DNA of 64,000 nt from an uncultured Collinsella sp. Its GTDB lineage: Bacteria; Actinomycetota; Coriobacteriia; Coriobacteriales; Coriobacteriaceae. Below are positions 33,951-42,701 of this stretch, piece after piece; positions within the stretch are counted from its first letter, which is position 1, and each line of letters starts with the position of its first letter. The notes beneath the pieces are model-generated. The model saw only the letters and a list, made by a program, of their open reading frames with translations. It searched no databases and was not told where the DNA came from. Made by a program: the position numbers and the translations under genes. Where the stretch lies: NCBI GenBank assembly GCA_900548255.1, contig URKH01000002.1, positions 1 to 64,000 on the forward strand. Reading direction: 5' to 3'.

Positions 33951-34057
33951 GCGGCCTTCCTTTCCGGCGCATTCCGCAGGACGAAAGAACCTCCGCCGCA
34001 CGTAGTGCGCAGCGGAGGTTCTTTCATGTCCGAGGACGCGCCGGAAAGGAAGGCCGC
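33951..34057. repeat. 107-bp nested palindrome downstream of ilvE
   Basis: Three nested perfect stems share one axis: 20 bp outer (33951-33970/34038-34057), 14 bp middle (33983-33996/34012-34025, GAAAGAACCTCCGC) and 5 bp inner (CGCAC/GTGCG). It lies 25 bases past the ilvE stop and may terminate that transcript. The remaining 33686-33950 holds no credible gene; frames crossing it are low in coding character. Confidence 0.8.
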
Positions 34058-34082
34058 CCTCGGGCCGGACAGGTAAGTCAGC

Positions 34083-35135
34083 TTACGCGACGGTGTAAAC
34101 CCAGTCGTGCTTATCCTCGACAGCACCGGACTGGATACCAGTCAGGGTCTCGCGGAGCTTCTTCATCACGGGGCCGATCTCGGTGTAGCCAGCCGGGAAG
34201 GTCACGGTCTCGTCGGCACCGTAAACCTTGTTGTCGATCTCGCCGACCGGGGAGATGACGGCAGCGGTGCCGCACAGGCCGCACTCGACAAAGGTACCGG
34301 CCTTGACCTCGGCCCACTCGACGGGACGCTGGTCAACGGCCATGCCCAGGTCCTGAGCAACCTGAACGAGCGAACGACGGGTGATAGAGGGCAAGATGGA
34401 GTCGGTGTGCGACTGCGGAACGACGAGGGTGCCGTCCTCCTTCACGAACAGCACGTTGGCGCCGCCGGTCTCCTCGACATAGGTGCGGGACTCGGAGTCG
34501 AGATACAGGTTCTCGGCATAGCCCTCGCGATGGGCCTCCATCGTGGGCTTGAGGGACATGGCGTAGTTCAGGCCGGCCTTGATGTTGCCGGTGCCGTGCG
34601 GTGCGGCGCGGTCGTACTCGGAAACGCGCAGCTTGACGGGATTGAGGCCACCCTTAAAGTACGGACCGACCGGGGTCACGAGAATGCGGAACGTGTACTC
34701 AGGAGCGGGAGCCACGCCGATCACGTCACCGGAGCCGATCATAAACGGACGCACGTACAGGGTCGCGCCGGAACCGAAGGGCGGAACCCAGGCGGCGTTG
34801 GCAGAAACGACCTGCTTGACGGCCTCAACGAACTTGTCCTTGGGGAACGGGGGCATCTCGAGGCGCTGCGCAGAGTTGTACATACGCTCGGCGTTCATGT
34901 CGGGACGGAAGCAGACGATGCTGCCGTCCTCGGCGGTGTAGGCCTTCAGGCCCTCAAAGACCTCCTGGCAGTAATGGAAGATGCCACCGCACTCGGAGAC
35001 ATGCAGGGTGTGGTCGGTGGTCAGGCCGCCCTCGTCCCACTCGCCATCCTTCCAATGAGCCTCGTAGCTGTAATCAGTTTTCATGTAGCCAAAGCCGAGG
35101 CTACCCCAATCGATATCCTTCTTCTCGACAGTCAT
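34083..35135 (-). CDS. ilvE: Branched-chain amino acid aminotransferase
   Basis: A 350-residue fold-type IV PLP enzyme that transfers the amino group between glutamate and the keto acids of Leu, Ile and Val. The PLP-binding Lys is in GNIKAGLNYAMS, with FVECGLCGTAAVISPVGEI towards the C-terminus and GIFHYCQEVFEGLKAY near the N-terminus. Length and order fit the long bacterial/eukaryotic IlvE type. AAGGAG six bases before the ATG at 35133-35135 fixes the start. A 16-bp palindrome-like site lies about 190 bases upstream and recurs before the amino-acid ABC operon. Confidence 0.93.
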   Translation of the reverse strand: MTVEKKDIDWGSLGFGYMKTDYSYEAHWKDGEWDEGGLTTDHTLHVSECGGIFHYCQEVFEGLKAYTAEDGSIVCFRPDMNAERMYNSAQRLEMPPFPKDKFVEAVKQVVSANAAWVPPFGSGATLYVRPFMIGSGDVIGVAPAPEYTFRILVTPVGPYFKGGLNPVKLRVSEYDRAAPHGTGNIKAGLNYAMSLKPTMEAHREGYAENLYLDSESRTYVEETGGANVLFVKEDGTLVVPQSHTDSILPSITRRSLVQVAQDLGMAVDQRPVEWAEVKAGTFVECGLCGTAAVISPVGEIDNKVYGADETVTFPAGYTEIGPVMKKLRETLTGIQSGAVEDKHDWVYTVA

Positions 35136-35324
35136 ATGTCGCTCCTTACATACACAGTTGCATACTCGCGAACCCGCACGCAAAGACCGAAGCCGACCGC
35201 GTCGCAACGTCGCACGCCCGGAGCGTAGAGCCGGACGGGACACGCGAACGGCATCAAAGCCGATGGCACGTCGATTCGCATGCACGAGATTGTACTCCCC
35301 GTACGCGTCTGATAAAACGCTTTT

Positions 35325-35340
35325 CTTTAACTAAGTAAAG
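35325..35340. promoter_or_regulatory. 16-bp operator-like site upstream of ilvE
   Basis: CTTTAACTAAGTAAAG, with CTTTA/TAAAG arms. It is identical at 14 of 16 positions to CTTTAGTTAAGTAAAG at 61055-61070, upstream of the amino-acid binding-protein gene. A shared nitrogen or amino-acid regulator is plausible but unproven. Confidence 0.45.
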
Positions 35341-35363
35341 TATTTTCATTTGACCGAAGCAGA

Positions 35364-35395
35364 AAGGCCCGCCACCGTAAAGGGTGACGGGCCTC
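35364..35395 (-). terminator. Terminator of the DedA gene
   Basis: Minus-strand stem GGCCCGTCACC/GGTGGCGGGCC with loop CTTTAC, then TTTCT. It follows the DedA stop by about 30 bases. Confidence 0.8.
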
Positions 35396-35423
35396 AACGG
35401 CACGGTTTGCGCGCTGGCTCGAG

Positions 35424-36071
35424 CTACGCGTTCTTTTTGCCCAGCTTAGCCTTAACCAGACCGACCACGGTCGGGATGATCGACACGGCGACGATGCCGA
35501 TAATCAGCAGCTCAAAGTGCTCCTGCACAAAGGGGATGCCGCCAAAGAAGTAGCCCAGCAGCGTAAAGACCGTCGACCAGGTAATGCCGCCCAGCACGTT
35601 AAAGATGACAAAGTTGCGCCAGTGCATGCCGCCCATGCCGGCGATGAAGGGCACAAAGGTGCGGATAAACGGGAAGAAGCGACCCAGGAAGATGGCCAGG
35701 TGGCCCCATTTGTCCAGGAAGTCCTCGGACTTTTTGATGCGCTCGGGCGTCATGGCCTTCACCTTGCCCGAGGCGATGATCTTTTGGCCAAAGAAATGAC
35801 CGATCATAAAGTTGCACTGATCGCCCAAGATGGCAGCCGTCCATGCGACGGCCAGCAGAGCCACGATGTTAAAGCCGCCGTTGTGGGCAAAGAAACCCGA
35901 GGCAAACAGCAGCGAATCGCCGGGAAGGAACGGGAAGAACACCACGCCCGTCTCGATAAAGATGATCAGGAACACGCAGCCATAGGCCATAAGCGGGCCG
36001 GCAGCGATCCAGCTGGCGATCGCGGTGCGCGGATCCTTAAGCAGCTCGGCGATAAAATTGATGAAACCCAT
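35424..36071 (-). CDS. DedA family membrane protein
   Basis: A 215-residue inner-membrane protein. It has several hydrophobic helices and the family motifs FLPGDSLLFASGFFA, GDQCNFMIGHFFG and GRFFPFIRTFVPFIAGMGGM, including the re-entrant-loop Arg and Gly residues. DedA proteins are linked to polyprenyl-phosphate or phospholipid flipping and membrane homeostasis. GAGAGG lies nine bases before the ATG at 36069-36071. It is divergent from cysE and followed by a good terminator, so probably monocistronic. Confidence 0.92.
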   Translation of the reverse strand: MGFINFIAELLKDPRTAIASWIAAGPLMAYGCVFLIIFIETGVVFFPFLPGDSLLFASGFFAHNGGFNIVALLAVAWTAAILGDQCNFMIGHFFGQKIIASGKVKAMTPERIKKSEDFLDKWGHLAIFLGRFFPFIRTFVPFIAGMGGMHWRNFVIFNVLGGITWSTVFTLLGYFFGGIPFVQEHFELLIIGIVAVSIIPTVVGLVKAKLGKKNA

Positions 36072-36295
36072 GAAGTAAAACCTCTCAGTTGTGGGCGCGG
36101 ACACGTCCAAGTTGACCAGTATACGGTTGTGACGCGGCAACGCACACGACCTTACAAAAGCGTGACTTCATTACCAGCAAGTTTGCATAATTGACACCTG
36201 TCGCGCAAAGCCGAGCAAGATCGCTCTTCCTAATCCCTAGCGAATCGCTATACTTTATTGCATTGCATTGTCGCGGCGCTAAGGGAGGGCGGCCG

Positions 36296-37000
36296 GTGAG
36301 CTTTATCAATACCATTCGCGAGGACATCAAGACCGTCCAGGCACAGGACCCCGCCGCGCAAAACGGCCTAGTCATCTTCCTTTCTTACCCCGGCCTGCAT
36401 GCCAAGTGGAACCACGTGCCCGAGCACTGGCTGTGGGAACATGGACATCGCTCGCTCGCCCGCGTGCTCTCGCAAATCACCCGCCATATCACTGGCGTCG
36501 AGATTCATCCTGCCGCACAGATCGGCAAGCATTTCTTTATCGACCACGCCATGGGCGTTGTCATCGGCGAAACCGCCATTGTGGGCGACAACTGCGTGCT
36601 CTATCAGGGCGTCACACTTGGCGGCACCGGCAACGAGACCGGCAAGCGCCACCCCACCCTGGGCAACAACGTCACCGTGGGCACAGGCGCCAAGGTGCTC
36701 GGCAACATTCGCATTGGCAACAACGTCAAAATCGGCGGCAACTCGGTCGTCGTCAAGGACGTACCCGACAACTGCACCGTCGTGGGCGTGCCGGGCCGCG
36801 TCATCAAGCGCAACGGCTGCCGCGTATTCGAGGAAAGCTTCGATGCCAAGCAGCATCGCGAGTACATGCCCGATGACGCCGCCGAGCAGAGCGCCCTCAA
36901 CCGCCAGGGCATCACCGAGAATGCCCGCCGCGTCAAGGAACTCGAGCGAGAGGTGGCCGAGCTCAAGGCCCTCGTCGCCAAGCTCGTGGACGAGCACTAG
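36296..37000 (+). CDS. cysE: Serine O-acetyltransferase
   Basis: A 234-residue enzyme that acetylates L-serine to O-acetylserine for cysteine synthesis. It starts at GTG with GGGAGG seven bases upstream. The short N-terminus ([20 protein letters not shown]) marks the compact EpsC/plant-like type. The left-handed beta-helix has hexapeptide repeats ([47 protein letters not shown]), and the catalytic His is in the IDHAMG segment. The tail is an added coiled-coil helix ([18 protein letters not shown]). A TATACT box lies at about 36250-36255. No cysK is adjacent. Confidence 0.93.
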   Translation: MSFINTIREDIKTVQAQDPAAQNGLVIFLSYPGLHAKWNHVPEHWLWEHGHRSLARVLSQITRHITGVEIHPAAQIGKHFFIDHAMGVVIGETAIVGDNCVLYQGVTLGGTGNETGKRHPTLGNNVTVGTGAKVLGNIRIGNNVKIGGNSVVVKDVPDNCTVVGVPGRVIKRNGCRVFEESFDAKQHREYMPDDAAEQSALNRQGITENARRVKELEREVAELKALVAKLVDEH

Positions 37001-37040
37001 GAACGCGAGCGGCACAAAACAACATCGGCGCCGACGCAAA

Positions 37041-37082
37041 AGGCGCGCCAGGGAATCCATCCCCGGCGCGCCTTTCTTTTTG
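37041..37082 (+). terminator. Terminator of cysE
   Basis: AGGCGCGCC/GGCGCGCCT stem with an inner GGG/CCC, followed by TTCTTTTTG. Confidence 0.88.
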
Positions 37083-37083
37083 A

Positions 37084-37113
37084 TGTGACATGCGGGACTG
37101 TCCCTTTGTCACA
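37084..37113 (-). repeat. Hairpin, TGTGACA family, abutting the ABC gene stop
   Basis: Outer arms TGTGACA/TGTCACA and inner arms GGGAC/GTCCC. It lies directly past the stop of the exporter gene at 37114 and probably ends its transcript. Related to the hairpin at 10185-10213. Confidence 0.55.
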
Positions 37114-39129
37114 TTATGCGAACTGGCTTAGGTAGAGGTCGGCGTAAGCACCCTCGGCAGCCAGCAGTTCCTTATGCGTGCCTTGCTCGATAATGTTGCC
37201 GTGATCCATGACCAAGATCAGGTCGGCGTCCACGATCGTCGACAGGCGATGCGCGATCACAAAGCTCGTGCGCCCATGCATGAGCGCGTCCATGGCACGG
37301 CCGATGGCAAGCTCGGTACGCGTGTCCACGCTCGACGTCGCCTCGTCCAAGATGAGAATCGCCGGGTTGTTGAGCAGCACGCGCGCAATGGTCAGCAGCT
37401 GACGCTGGCCCTGGCTGATGCTTTCGGCATCATTGGCCACGCGCGTGTCGTAGCCCTGCGGCATGGTGCGCACAAAGAAGTCGACCTGCGCGGCGCGGGC
37501 GGCAGCCACGATCTCGTCGCGCGTTGCCTCGGGGCAGCCGTAGGCGATGTTTTCGGAAATCGTGCCGTCGAACAGCCAGGCGTCCTGTAGCACCATGCCA
37601 AACTGCTGCCGTAGCTCGCCGCGGTCCATGAGGCGCGTATCCACGCCGTCAAGCGTAATACGGCCGCCGTCGATCTCGTAAAAGCGCATGAGCAGGTTGA
37701 TGAGCGTCGTCTTGCCTGCGCCCGTGGTTCCCACCACGGCAATCTTCTGGCCCGGCTCGGCGGTAAACGACACGTCGCGCATGAGCGGCTTGTCGGGCGC
37801 ATAGCCAAAGCGCACGTGCTCAAAAGCGACGCGGCCCTCAATGCGACCCGGCAGCTTGGCGGCCTCGTCCGGCAGCGGATCGGCCTCCATCTCGGGCTCA
37901 TCAAGCAGGTCGAACACGCGCTCCGCACTCGCCAGCGCGCTCTGCAGCGAGTTAAAAGTGAACGACAGCTGCGTCATGGGTTCGGACGCCTCGTAGATAA
38001 ACTGGAAGAACGCCTGGAACACGCCGACGGTCATGTGACCGGCGACCAGCATGCTGCAGCCCACGAGCGCAATCACAATCTGCGCCAGGCGACCGATAAA
38101 GCGAACCGCGGGTCCGACGGCGTTGATCATAAAGTCGGCCTTGGTGCTCACGCGCGCCAGCTCGCCCGAGGCCTCGTGCACCTCGGCAGAGCTCTGGTGC
38201 TCGCGGTTGAATGCGCGAATCACCAAACGGCCCGAATAGCCTTCCTCGACCGCGCTCGTGATTTTGGACACCCACTCCTGACGCTCGCCCGTCACATCAT
38301 GCGTACGGCGCGAAACCACCTTGGTCACCAGCAGCGATACCGCCGTAAAACCCAAAAAGATCAACGTGAGCCTAACGCTATAGACGAACATCATGATGAT
38401 GGCGCCCGTCACGGTACCGATCGATACCAGCAGCTGCAGCAATCCGCGCTGCATACTCTCGGACATCTTGTCCAAGTCGTTGGTCGCGCGGCTGACCACC
38501 TCACCGGGGCGATGTGCGTCAAAGTAGGCGAGCGGCAGGCGGCTGAGCTTTTGCGCGATGCGGTTGCGCAGACGCAGGTTGAGGCGTTCGGCCACGCTCG
38601 ACATCAAAAAGCTCTGGAGCGCATAGAACGAGGCAGCGGCAGTCCAGATCATAAAGTAGACGAAGATGGTCTTGCCGCAGTTCTCCCAGGTGATGTTGAA
38701 GGTGGTTCCGTTGGCAAACGCCACCTGCATATGCCCCCACAGCTCGTCGATGACGTGAGCGCTGTACGCCGGCGCGGCGGTGTTAAAGATGACGTAGAAC
38801 ACGATGCTCGCAAACACGATGTAAAAGCGCCAATGGTCGCCGGCGGCCTCGCTCCACAGGCGGCGCACCGTCGCCCAGGTGTCGCGGGGCGTCTCGTCGT
38901 CGGCTCCGTCGTCAACGTCGCGCATGCGCTCTGCCTCAGCGCGGGCGCGCTCGTCCTCGGCGCGCTCGTTTTCCTCGTAGAGTGCCTGGCGGCGAGCCTC
39001 GCGCTCGGCCGCAGCCCTGGCGGCGTCATCCAGCTCGGTCGACGCGGCAGCCTGCTCGACCGTTTTCTCGCCAGCGTCCACAGCGTTCGAATCGATTGCG
39101 TCACCGCACTTCTTGAGCTCCTCAGTCAT
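37114..39129 (-). CDS. ABC exporter half-transporter, catalytically complete subunit (second pair)
   Basis: 671 residues. An unusually long, highly charged N-terminal region (about 1-85, many Glu/Arg/Ala) precedes six membrane helices (about 95-390) and an ATPase domain (about 425-670). Walker A GTTGAGKTT, signature ISQGQRQLL, Walker B ILILDEATSS with Glu and VIAHRLSTI are intact. GGGAGG lies eight bases before the ATG at 39127-39129, overlapping the end of the partner gene. It forms an operon with marR and the degenerate partner. The substrate is unknown; drug or peptide export is the usual role for such pairs. Confidence 0.88.
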   Translation of the reverse strand: MTEELKKCGDAIDSNAVDAGEKTVEQAAASTELDDAARAAAEREARRQALYEENERAEDERARAEAERMRDVDDGADDETPRDTWATVRRLWSEAAGDHWRFYIVFASIVFYVIFNTAAPAYSAHVIDELWGHMQVAFANGTTFNITWENCGKTIFVYFMIWTAAASFYALQSFLMSSVAERLNLRLRNRIAQKLSRLPLAYFDAHRPGEVVSRATNDLDKMSESMQRGLLQLLVSIGTVTGAIIMMFVYSVRLTLIFLGFTAVSLLVTKVVSRRTHDVTGERQEWVSKITSAVEEGYSGRLVIRAFNREHQSSAEVHEASGELARVSTKADFMINAVGPAVRFIGRLAQIVIALVGCSMLVAGHMTVGVFQAFFQFIYEASEPMTQLSFTFNSLQSALASAERVFDLLDEPEMEADPLPDEAAKLPGRIEGRVAFEHVRFGYAPDKPLMRDVSFTAEPGQKIAVVGTTGAGKTTLINLLMRFYEIDGGRITLDGVDTRLMDRGELRQQFGMVLQDAWLFDGTISENIAYGCPEATRDEIVAAARAAQVDFFVRTMPQGYDTRVANDAESISQGQRQLLTIARVLLNNPAILILDEATSSVDTRTELAIGRAMDALMHGRTSFVIAHRLSTIVDADLILVMDHGNIIEQGTHKELLAAEGAYADLYLSQFA

Positions 39130-39130
39130 G

Positions 39131-40867
39131 CTACTCACCTCCCTTCATCTGCGATTCCGCGATAGCGCGGTACACCTCGCAGGTTTCCATGAGCTCGTCG
39201 TGCGTGCCCAGGCCCACGACCTCGCCGTCCTTGAGCACCACGATCTGGTCGGCATGCAAGATCGTCGAGATGCGCTGCGCGATGATGAGCACCGCAGCGT
39301 CGCGCGTCTCCTCCTGCAGCGCATGGCGCAGCGCTGCATCGGTCTTAAAGTCCAAGGCCGAAAAACTGTCATCGAAGATATACAGATCGGCATGCTTCAT
39401 GAGCGCGCGAGCAATGGCCAGGCGCTGGCGCTGACCACCCGAGAAGTTCGTACCGCCCTGGGCAACCGGGGTATCGAGCCCCTGCGGTTGATCGAGCACA
39501 AAGGTGCTCTGGGCAACCTGCAGCGCATGAATCATGTCCGCCTCGGTCGCGTCCTCGTTGCCAAAGCGCAGATTGCTTGCCACGGTGCCCGAGAACAGCC
39601 ACGCCTTCTGCGGCACATAGGCAATGCGCCCGCGAATCTCGTCTTGCGAAAGGTCGCGCAGGTCAACACCGTCCAGGCGAATGGCGCCCTTCGTAGCATC
39701 GTGAAAACGCAGCAAGAGCTTTGCCACCGTCGACTTACCCGAACCGGTCGAGCCCACGATCGCGGTGGTCTGCCCGCGACGACAGGCAAAACTCAGGTCG
39801 CACAGCGTGTCCTCGTCGGCGTCGTCAAAGCGAAACGACATATGATCGAACACGGCAACCGCATCAGCCCCGTCCTTTGAGTCGGACGCGGCCGCATCAA
39901 GCGTACGCTGGCCATCGACGATGCTCGGCTCAATCTCCAGCACTTGCTGTGCACGGCTTAGACATGCCGCGGCGCGTGGCAGCGTTAGCACCACCATCTG
40001 CGCCATCATCACAAAGAACAGGATCAGAAGCGCGTACTCCAGCACCGCCGAGATGCTCGCGATCTGCATGGCGTGGGCGCCCACGCGGTTGCCGCCAACC
40101 CACAGCACCGCTACCTCGGCGATGTTCATCAAAAAGAAGCTTGAGCTGTCGAGGCCCACAAACAGGTGGTTGACTTTGATGGCGTTGGCGGCGTAGTCGC
40201 TGAACACCTCGTCCAGGCGCCGCTCCTCGTGACGCTCCTTGTTAAACGCACGGATGACGCGCACGCCCACGATGTTTTCGCGCAGCACCACGTTCATGCG
40301 GTCGATAAAGCTCTGCAGGCGCATAAAGATCGGAGCCGCGTTGGCAACCGTAAAGACCGCCGCAACCAGCACGATCGCAACCACGACGCCCAGAAGCATG
40401 CCCATGGCCGGATCGATGAGCCAGGCAAAGATGATGCCCGCCACGGCCAAGAACGGTACCGGCAGCACCAGCTGAATCGTCTGCAGGATCGCTTGCTGGA
40501 TCACGTTGATGTCGTTGAGCGAGCGCGTGATCATCGAGCCCGTGCCAAAGCGCTCAAAGTCGCTGGCGGACAGCTCGAGCGACTTATCGTAGACGGCGTT
40601 GCGGATGTCGCAGGCCACATTGGCCGCCAGACGGGCCGAAAGGTAGCAGCCCAGCACCGCGCCGCCGCTGGCCATGCCAGTCGCGATAAGCATGTAGAGG
40701 CCGTTGCGCAAAATGTAGTCGACATCGCCCGTGGTGATGCCGGTGTTGACCATGTTCGCCAGCATCGTGGGAACCAACAGCGTACCGACGTTGTCGATTA
40801 GCAGCACCAGCAGCGTCACCGCGATCAGACCGCGGTACGGCCTCATAAACCTCATTAAGAGTCGCAT
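39131..40867 (-). CDS. ABC exporter half-transporter, degenerate-site subunit (second pair)
   Basis: 578 residues: six membrane helices (about 10-300) and an ATPase domain (about 335-570). Walker A is GSTGSGKST and the signature FSGGQRQRLAIAR, but Walker B is LYIFDDSFS and the H-loop IIAQRIST, so Asp and Gln replace the catalytic Glu and His. It is the non-hydrolysing half of a heterodimer with the downstream gene product. The start overlaps the end of marR by 13 bases with GGGGGAG upstream, which points to translational coupling. Confidence 0.88.
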   Translation of the reverse strand: MRLLMRFMRPYRGLIAVTLLVLLIDNVGTLLVPTMLANMVNTGITTGDVDYILRNGLYMLIATGMASGGAVLGCYLSARLAANVACDIRNAVYDKSLELSASDFERFGTGSMITRSLNDINVIQQAILQTIQLVLPVPFLAVAGIIFAWLIDPAMGMLLGVVVAIVLVAAVFTVANAAPIFMRLQSFIDRMNVVLRENIVGVRVIRAFNKERHEERRLDEVFSDYAANAIKVNHLFVGLDSSSFFLMNIAEVAVLWVGGNRVGAHAMQIASISAVLEYALLILFFVMMAQMVVLTLPRAAACLSRAQQVLEIEPSIVDGQRTLDAAASDSKDGADAVAVFDHMSFRFDDADEDTLCDLSFACRRGQTTAIVGSTGSGKSTVAKLLLRFHDATKGAIRLDGVDLRDLSQDEIRGRIAYVPQKAWLFSGTVASNLRFGNEDATEADMIHALQVAQSTFVLDQPQGLDTPVAQGGTNFSGGQRQRLAIARALMKHADLYIFDDSFSALDFKTDAALRHALQEETRDAAVLIIAQRISTILHADQIVVLKDGEVVGLGTHDELMETCEVYRAIAESQMKGGE

Positions 40868-41355
40868 GTCTCCCCCTCGCCCTTATCGTCAGCCTCGTTC
40901 TCGGCGGCAACTTGCCGTTTAAATGCCTCGCACTCTTCGTTAAGAACATGGGAGAACTTACCGACCAAGCGCATGATCTCGCGCTGTTCCCACGGCTCGA
41001 GCGCCTCGAATGCCTGTTGCTCGGCTTTTTGCGCCGGCAACGCGTAGCGCTTGGCAAACTGCATACCTTCTGCGGTCAGTCGCACAACCTTGTTCTTACG
41101 ACTGCCCTCGGCAAACTCCAACGTCGCAAGCCCTCGCGCCCTAAGCGTCTTGATTGCCGAATTGATGGTCTGTTTGCTGTAGAACCATTCACTCGTCAGC
41201 CGACTCACGGCAACGCTTACACCCGCTGCACTCGTGTCGACGAGCATCCAATAGGCGCAATCCGAAAGACCGCAGGCGCGCGAGAACTCCGAATAGATAT
41301 GGTCGAGTCCATTGAGCATCCGGTCGAAATCGACCAGCGTAACCGCACTATTCAT
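40855..41355 (-). CDS. MarR family transcriptional regulator
   Basis: A 166-residue winged-helix regulator. The HTH (about 50-85) contains RLTSEWFYSKQTINSAIKTL, and the wing follows with GLATLEFAEGSRKNKVVRLT, as in MarR proteins. It is the first gene of an operon with a heterodimeric exporter and overlaps the next gene. Two direct copies of GTCCGAGTTTTGAC in the leader are good operator candidates. Probably a ligand-released repressor of the exporter. Confidence 0.9.
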   Translation of the reverse strand: MNSAVTLVDFDRMLNGLDHIYSEFSRACGLSDCAYWMLVDTSAAGVSVAVSRLTSEWFYSKQTINSAIKTLRARGLATLEFAEGSRKNKVVRLTAEGMQFAKRYALPAQKAEQQAFEALEPWEQREIMRLVGKFSHVLNEECEAFKRQVAAENEADDKGEGETCDS

Positions 41356-41373
41356 CTATCCCACCATTCGATT

Positions 41374-41421
41374 GTCCGAGTTTTGACCAATTTACATCTC
41401 TACATTAGTCCGAGTTTTGAC
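41374..41421. promoter_or_regulatory. Two MarR operator-like sites
   Basis: GTCCGAGTTTTGAC at 41374-41387 and again at 41408-41421, 34 bases apart. Each is flanked by partly symmetric bases (TAGTC...GACTA around the second). They lie directly upstream of the marR start at 41355. Confidence 0.6.
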
Positions 41422-41471
41422 TATCGTCAATAAGCTCGTTATATATGGTCAGCTCTACATAGGCATGTCGA

Positions 41472-41508
41472 CAAAAAAGACCGCCGGCGCGGGGGCGGCG
41501 CCGGCGGT
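41472..41508 (-). terminator. Terminator of the 41535 gene
   Basis: Minus-strand stem ACCGCCGGCGC/GCGCCGGCGGT (11 bp, perfect) with a 7-nt loop and a following CTTTTTTG. Confidence 0.92.
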
Positions 41509-41534
41509 TGCGAGAGAATATCGATTGTTGGCCG

Positions 41535-41825
41535 TTACGCAGCGACGGCCTCGTAGACCGTGGCGCCCGAGAAGCTGTCGTGCAGGCTCTTGCCACAGAT
41601 CCACGGCAGTTCGACGACCTCGCAGACCGTGTTGACCAGCTCGGAGCAGTCAGTAAAGTGGCCCTTATCGTTGAGGGCCTCGCAATCCTGAACACGCCAA
41701 TAGCCATCGGTGTGCGTGATGTAGTACTCGTGATCGTTGATCGACACGAAAGCGCGCGTCTTGGAACGCAGCAGCTTCAGAAATCCTTCGAAGTCGGTCT
41801 CGACGACATCTCCAGCCTGGAACAT
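41535..41825 (-). CDS. Small conserved-looking hypothetical protein (96 aa)
   Basis: A compact, soluble, acidic 96-residue protein (MFQAGDVVETDFEGFLKLL at the start, EYYITHTDGYWRVQDCEAL in the middle). It has a perfect AGGAGGT ribosome site six bases before the ATG and its own strong terminator, so it is certainly expressed. I do not recognise a family. It has four Cys, two of them in PWICGKS and FTDCSEL. Neither neighbour gives a functional hint. Confidence 0.8.
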   Translation of the reverse strand: MFQAGDVVETDFEGFLKLLRSKTRAFVSINDHEYYITHTDGYWRVQDCEALNDKGHFTDCSELVNTVCEVVELPWICGKSLHDSFSGATVYEAVAA

Positions 41826-42116
41826 GATGTTACCTCCTGGCCCGGCGCCACCATGGCGCGCTGATAAACGTTGGTACTCCTTTAGTAAAACCTTTATCAG
41901 AGCTTATGCGCGCATCATTTAGGCAAGTGGTAAAAAACCGCAGGGTAGACGGGATAAAACGTTTAATCATCCCACCGGTTTGTCACATTCTGGCTGAAGT
42001 TTTATGCAAACCAACTTTTCCACTTGGTAGCTTGCATTGTTTGAGGCCGACGGCGCGATTACGGTTTTGGTTCGGCGGGTAAGAACGAGGCATCGAAACC
42101 AACGTCAGGAGGACAC

Positions 42117-42638
42117 ATGGAGACCATCGAAGCGCTCATCCATCGCCGCAGCTGCCGTAACTACAGCGATCGCCCCGTCGAGACAGAAAAGCTCGCACGC
42201 ATTATCGAGGCAGGCCAGTACGCGCCCAGCGGCATGGGACGTCAGCCGGTCACGTTCGTCGCCGTTACCGACCCCGCAACCGTCGAGCGCCTCTCGCAGC
42301 TCAACGCCCAAGTTATGGGCAGCGAGGGAGATCCCTTCTACGGCGCCAAAACCGTTGTGGTGGTGCTCGTCGACCGCAGTGTGCCCACGCACCTGGAAGA
42401 CGGCTCGCTCGCCATGGGCAACCTGCTCAACGCAGCCTATGCGCTGGGCGTCGATTCGTGTTGGATCCACCGCGCGCACGAGGTCTTTGACTCACCCGAG
42501 GGACTGGAACTGCTGGCCAAGTGGGGTCTGCCCGCCGACGGAAGCCTGCGCGGTGTCGGTCACTGCATTCTGGGCTATGCCGAGGACACGCTACCCGAGC
42601 CCAAACCCCGCCGCGACAACGTCGTCTACGTAAGGTAA
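42117..42638 (+). CDS. Nitroreductase family protein (short form)
   Basis: A 173-residue FMN-dependent nitroreductase. It starts METIEALIHRRSCRNYSDRP with the family's RRS.R.Y flavin contact, has APSGMGRQPVTFVAV and then MGNLLNAAYALGVDSCWIH, the helix and strand around the flavin. AGGAGG lies upstream of the ATG. It is shorter than the 10218 protein and not closely similar. Typical substrates are nitroaromatics or quinones with NAD(P)H. Confidence 0.9.
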   Translation: METIEALIHRRSCRNYSDRPVETEKLARIIEAGQYAPSGMGRQPVTFVAVTDPATVERLSQLNAQVMGSEGDPFYGAKTVVVVLVDRSVPTHLEDGSLAMGNLLNAAYALGVDSCWIHRAHEVFDSPEGLELLAKWGLPADGSLRGVGHCILGYAEDTLPEPKPRRDNVVYVR

Positions 42639-42655
42639 CCCAGGAGCGTCATAGG

Positions 42656-42694
42656 GGTAGCTAATTTGGGACGGGGCTATTTTAGCCACCCCAC
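42656..42694. repeat. Hairpin with ATTTGGGACGGGGC (second copy)
   Basis: GGGGTAGCTAA/TTAGCCACCCC arms (42656-42666, 42684-42694) enclose TTTGGGACGGGGC. It lies between convergent genes and is likely to act as their shared terminator. It shares GGCTAA-type flank and core with 29931-29948. Confidence 0.65.
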
Positions 42695-42701
42695 TCGCAA
42701 C

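Noticed and set aside
33719..34126. A 135-codon minus-strand frame after ilvE
   Set aside because: It runs straight through the 107-bp nested palindrome, has no ribosome site and its composition is unconvincing.
37816..39165. A 449-codon open frame on the plus strand
   Set aside because: Antisense to an ABC exporter gene with clear motifs; composition typical of a shadow frame.
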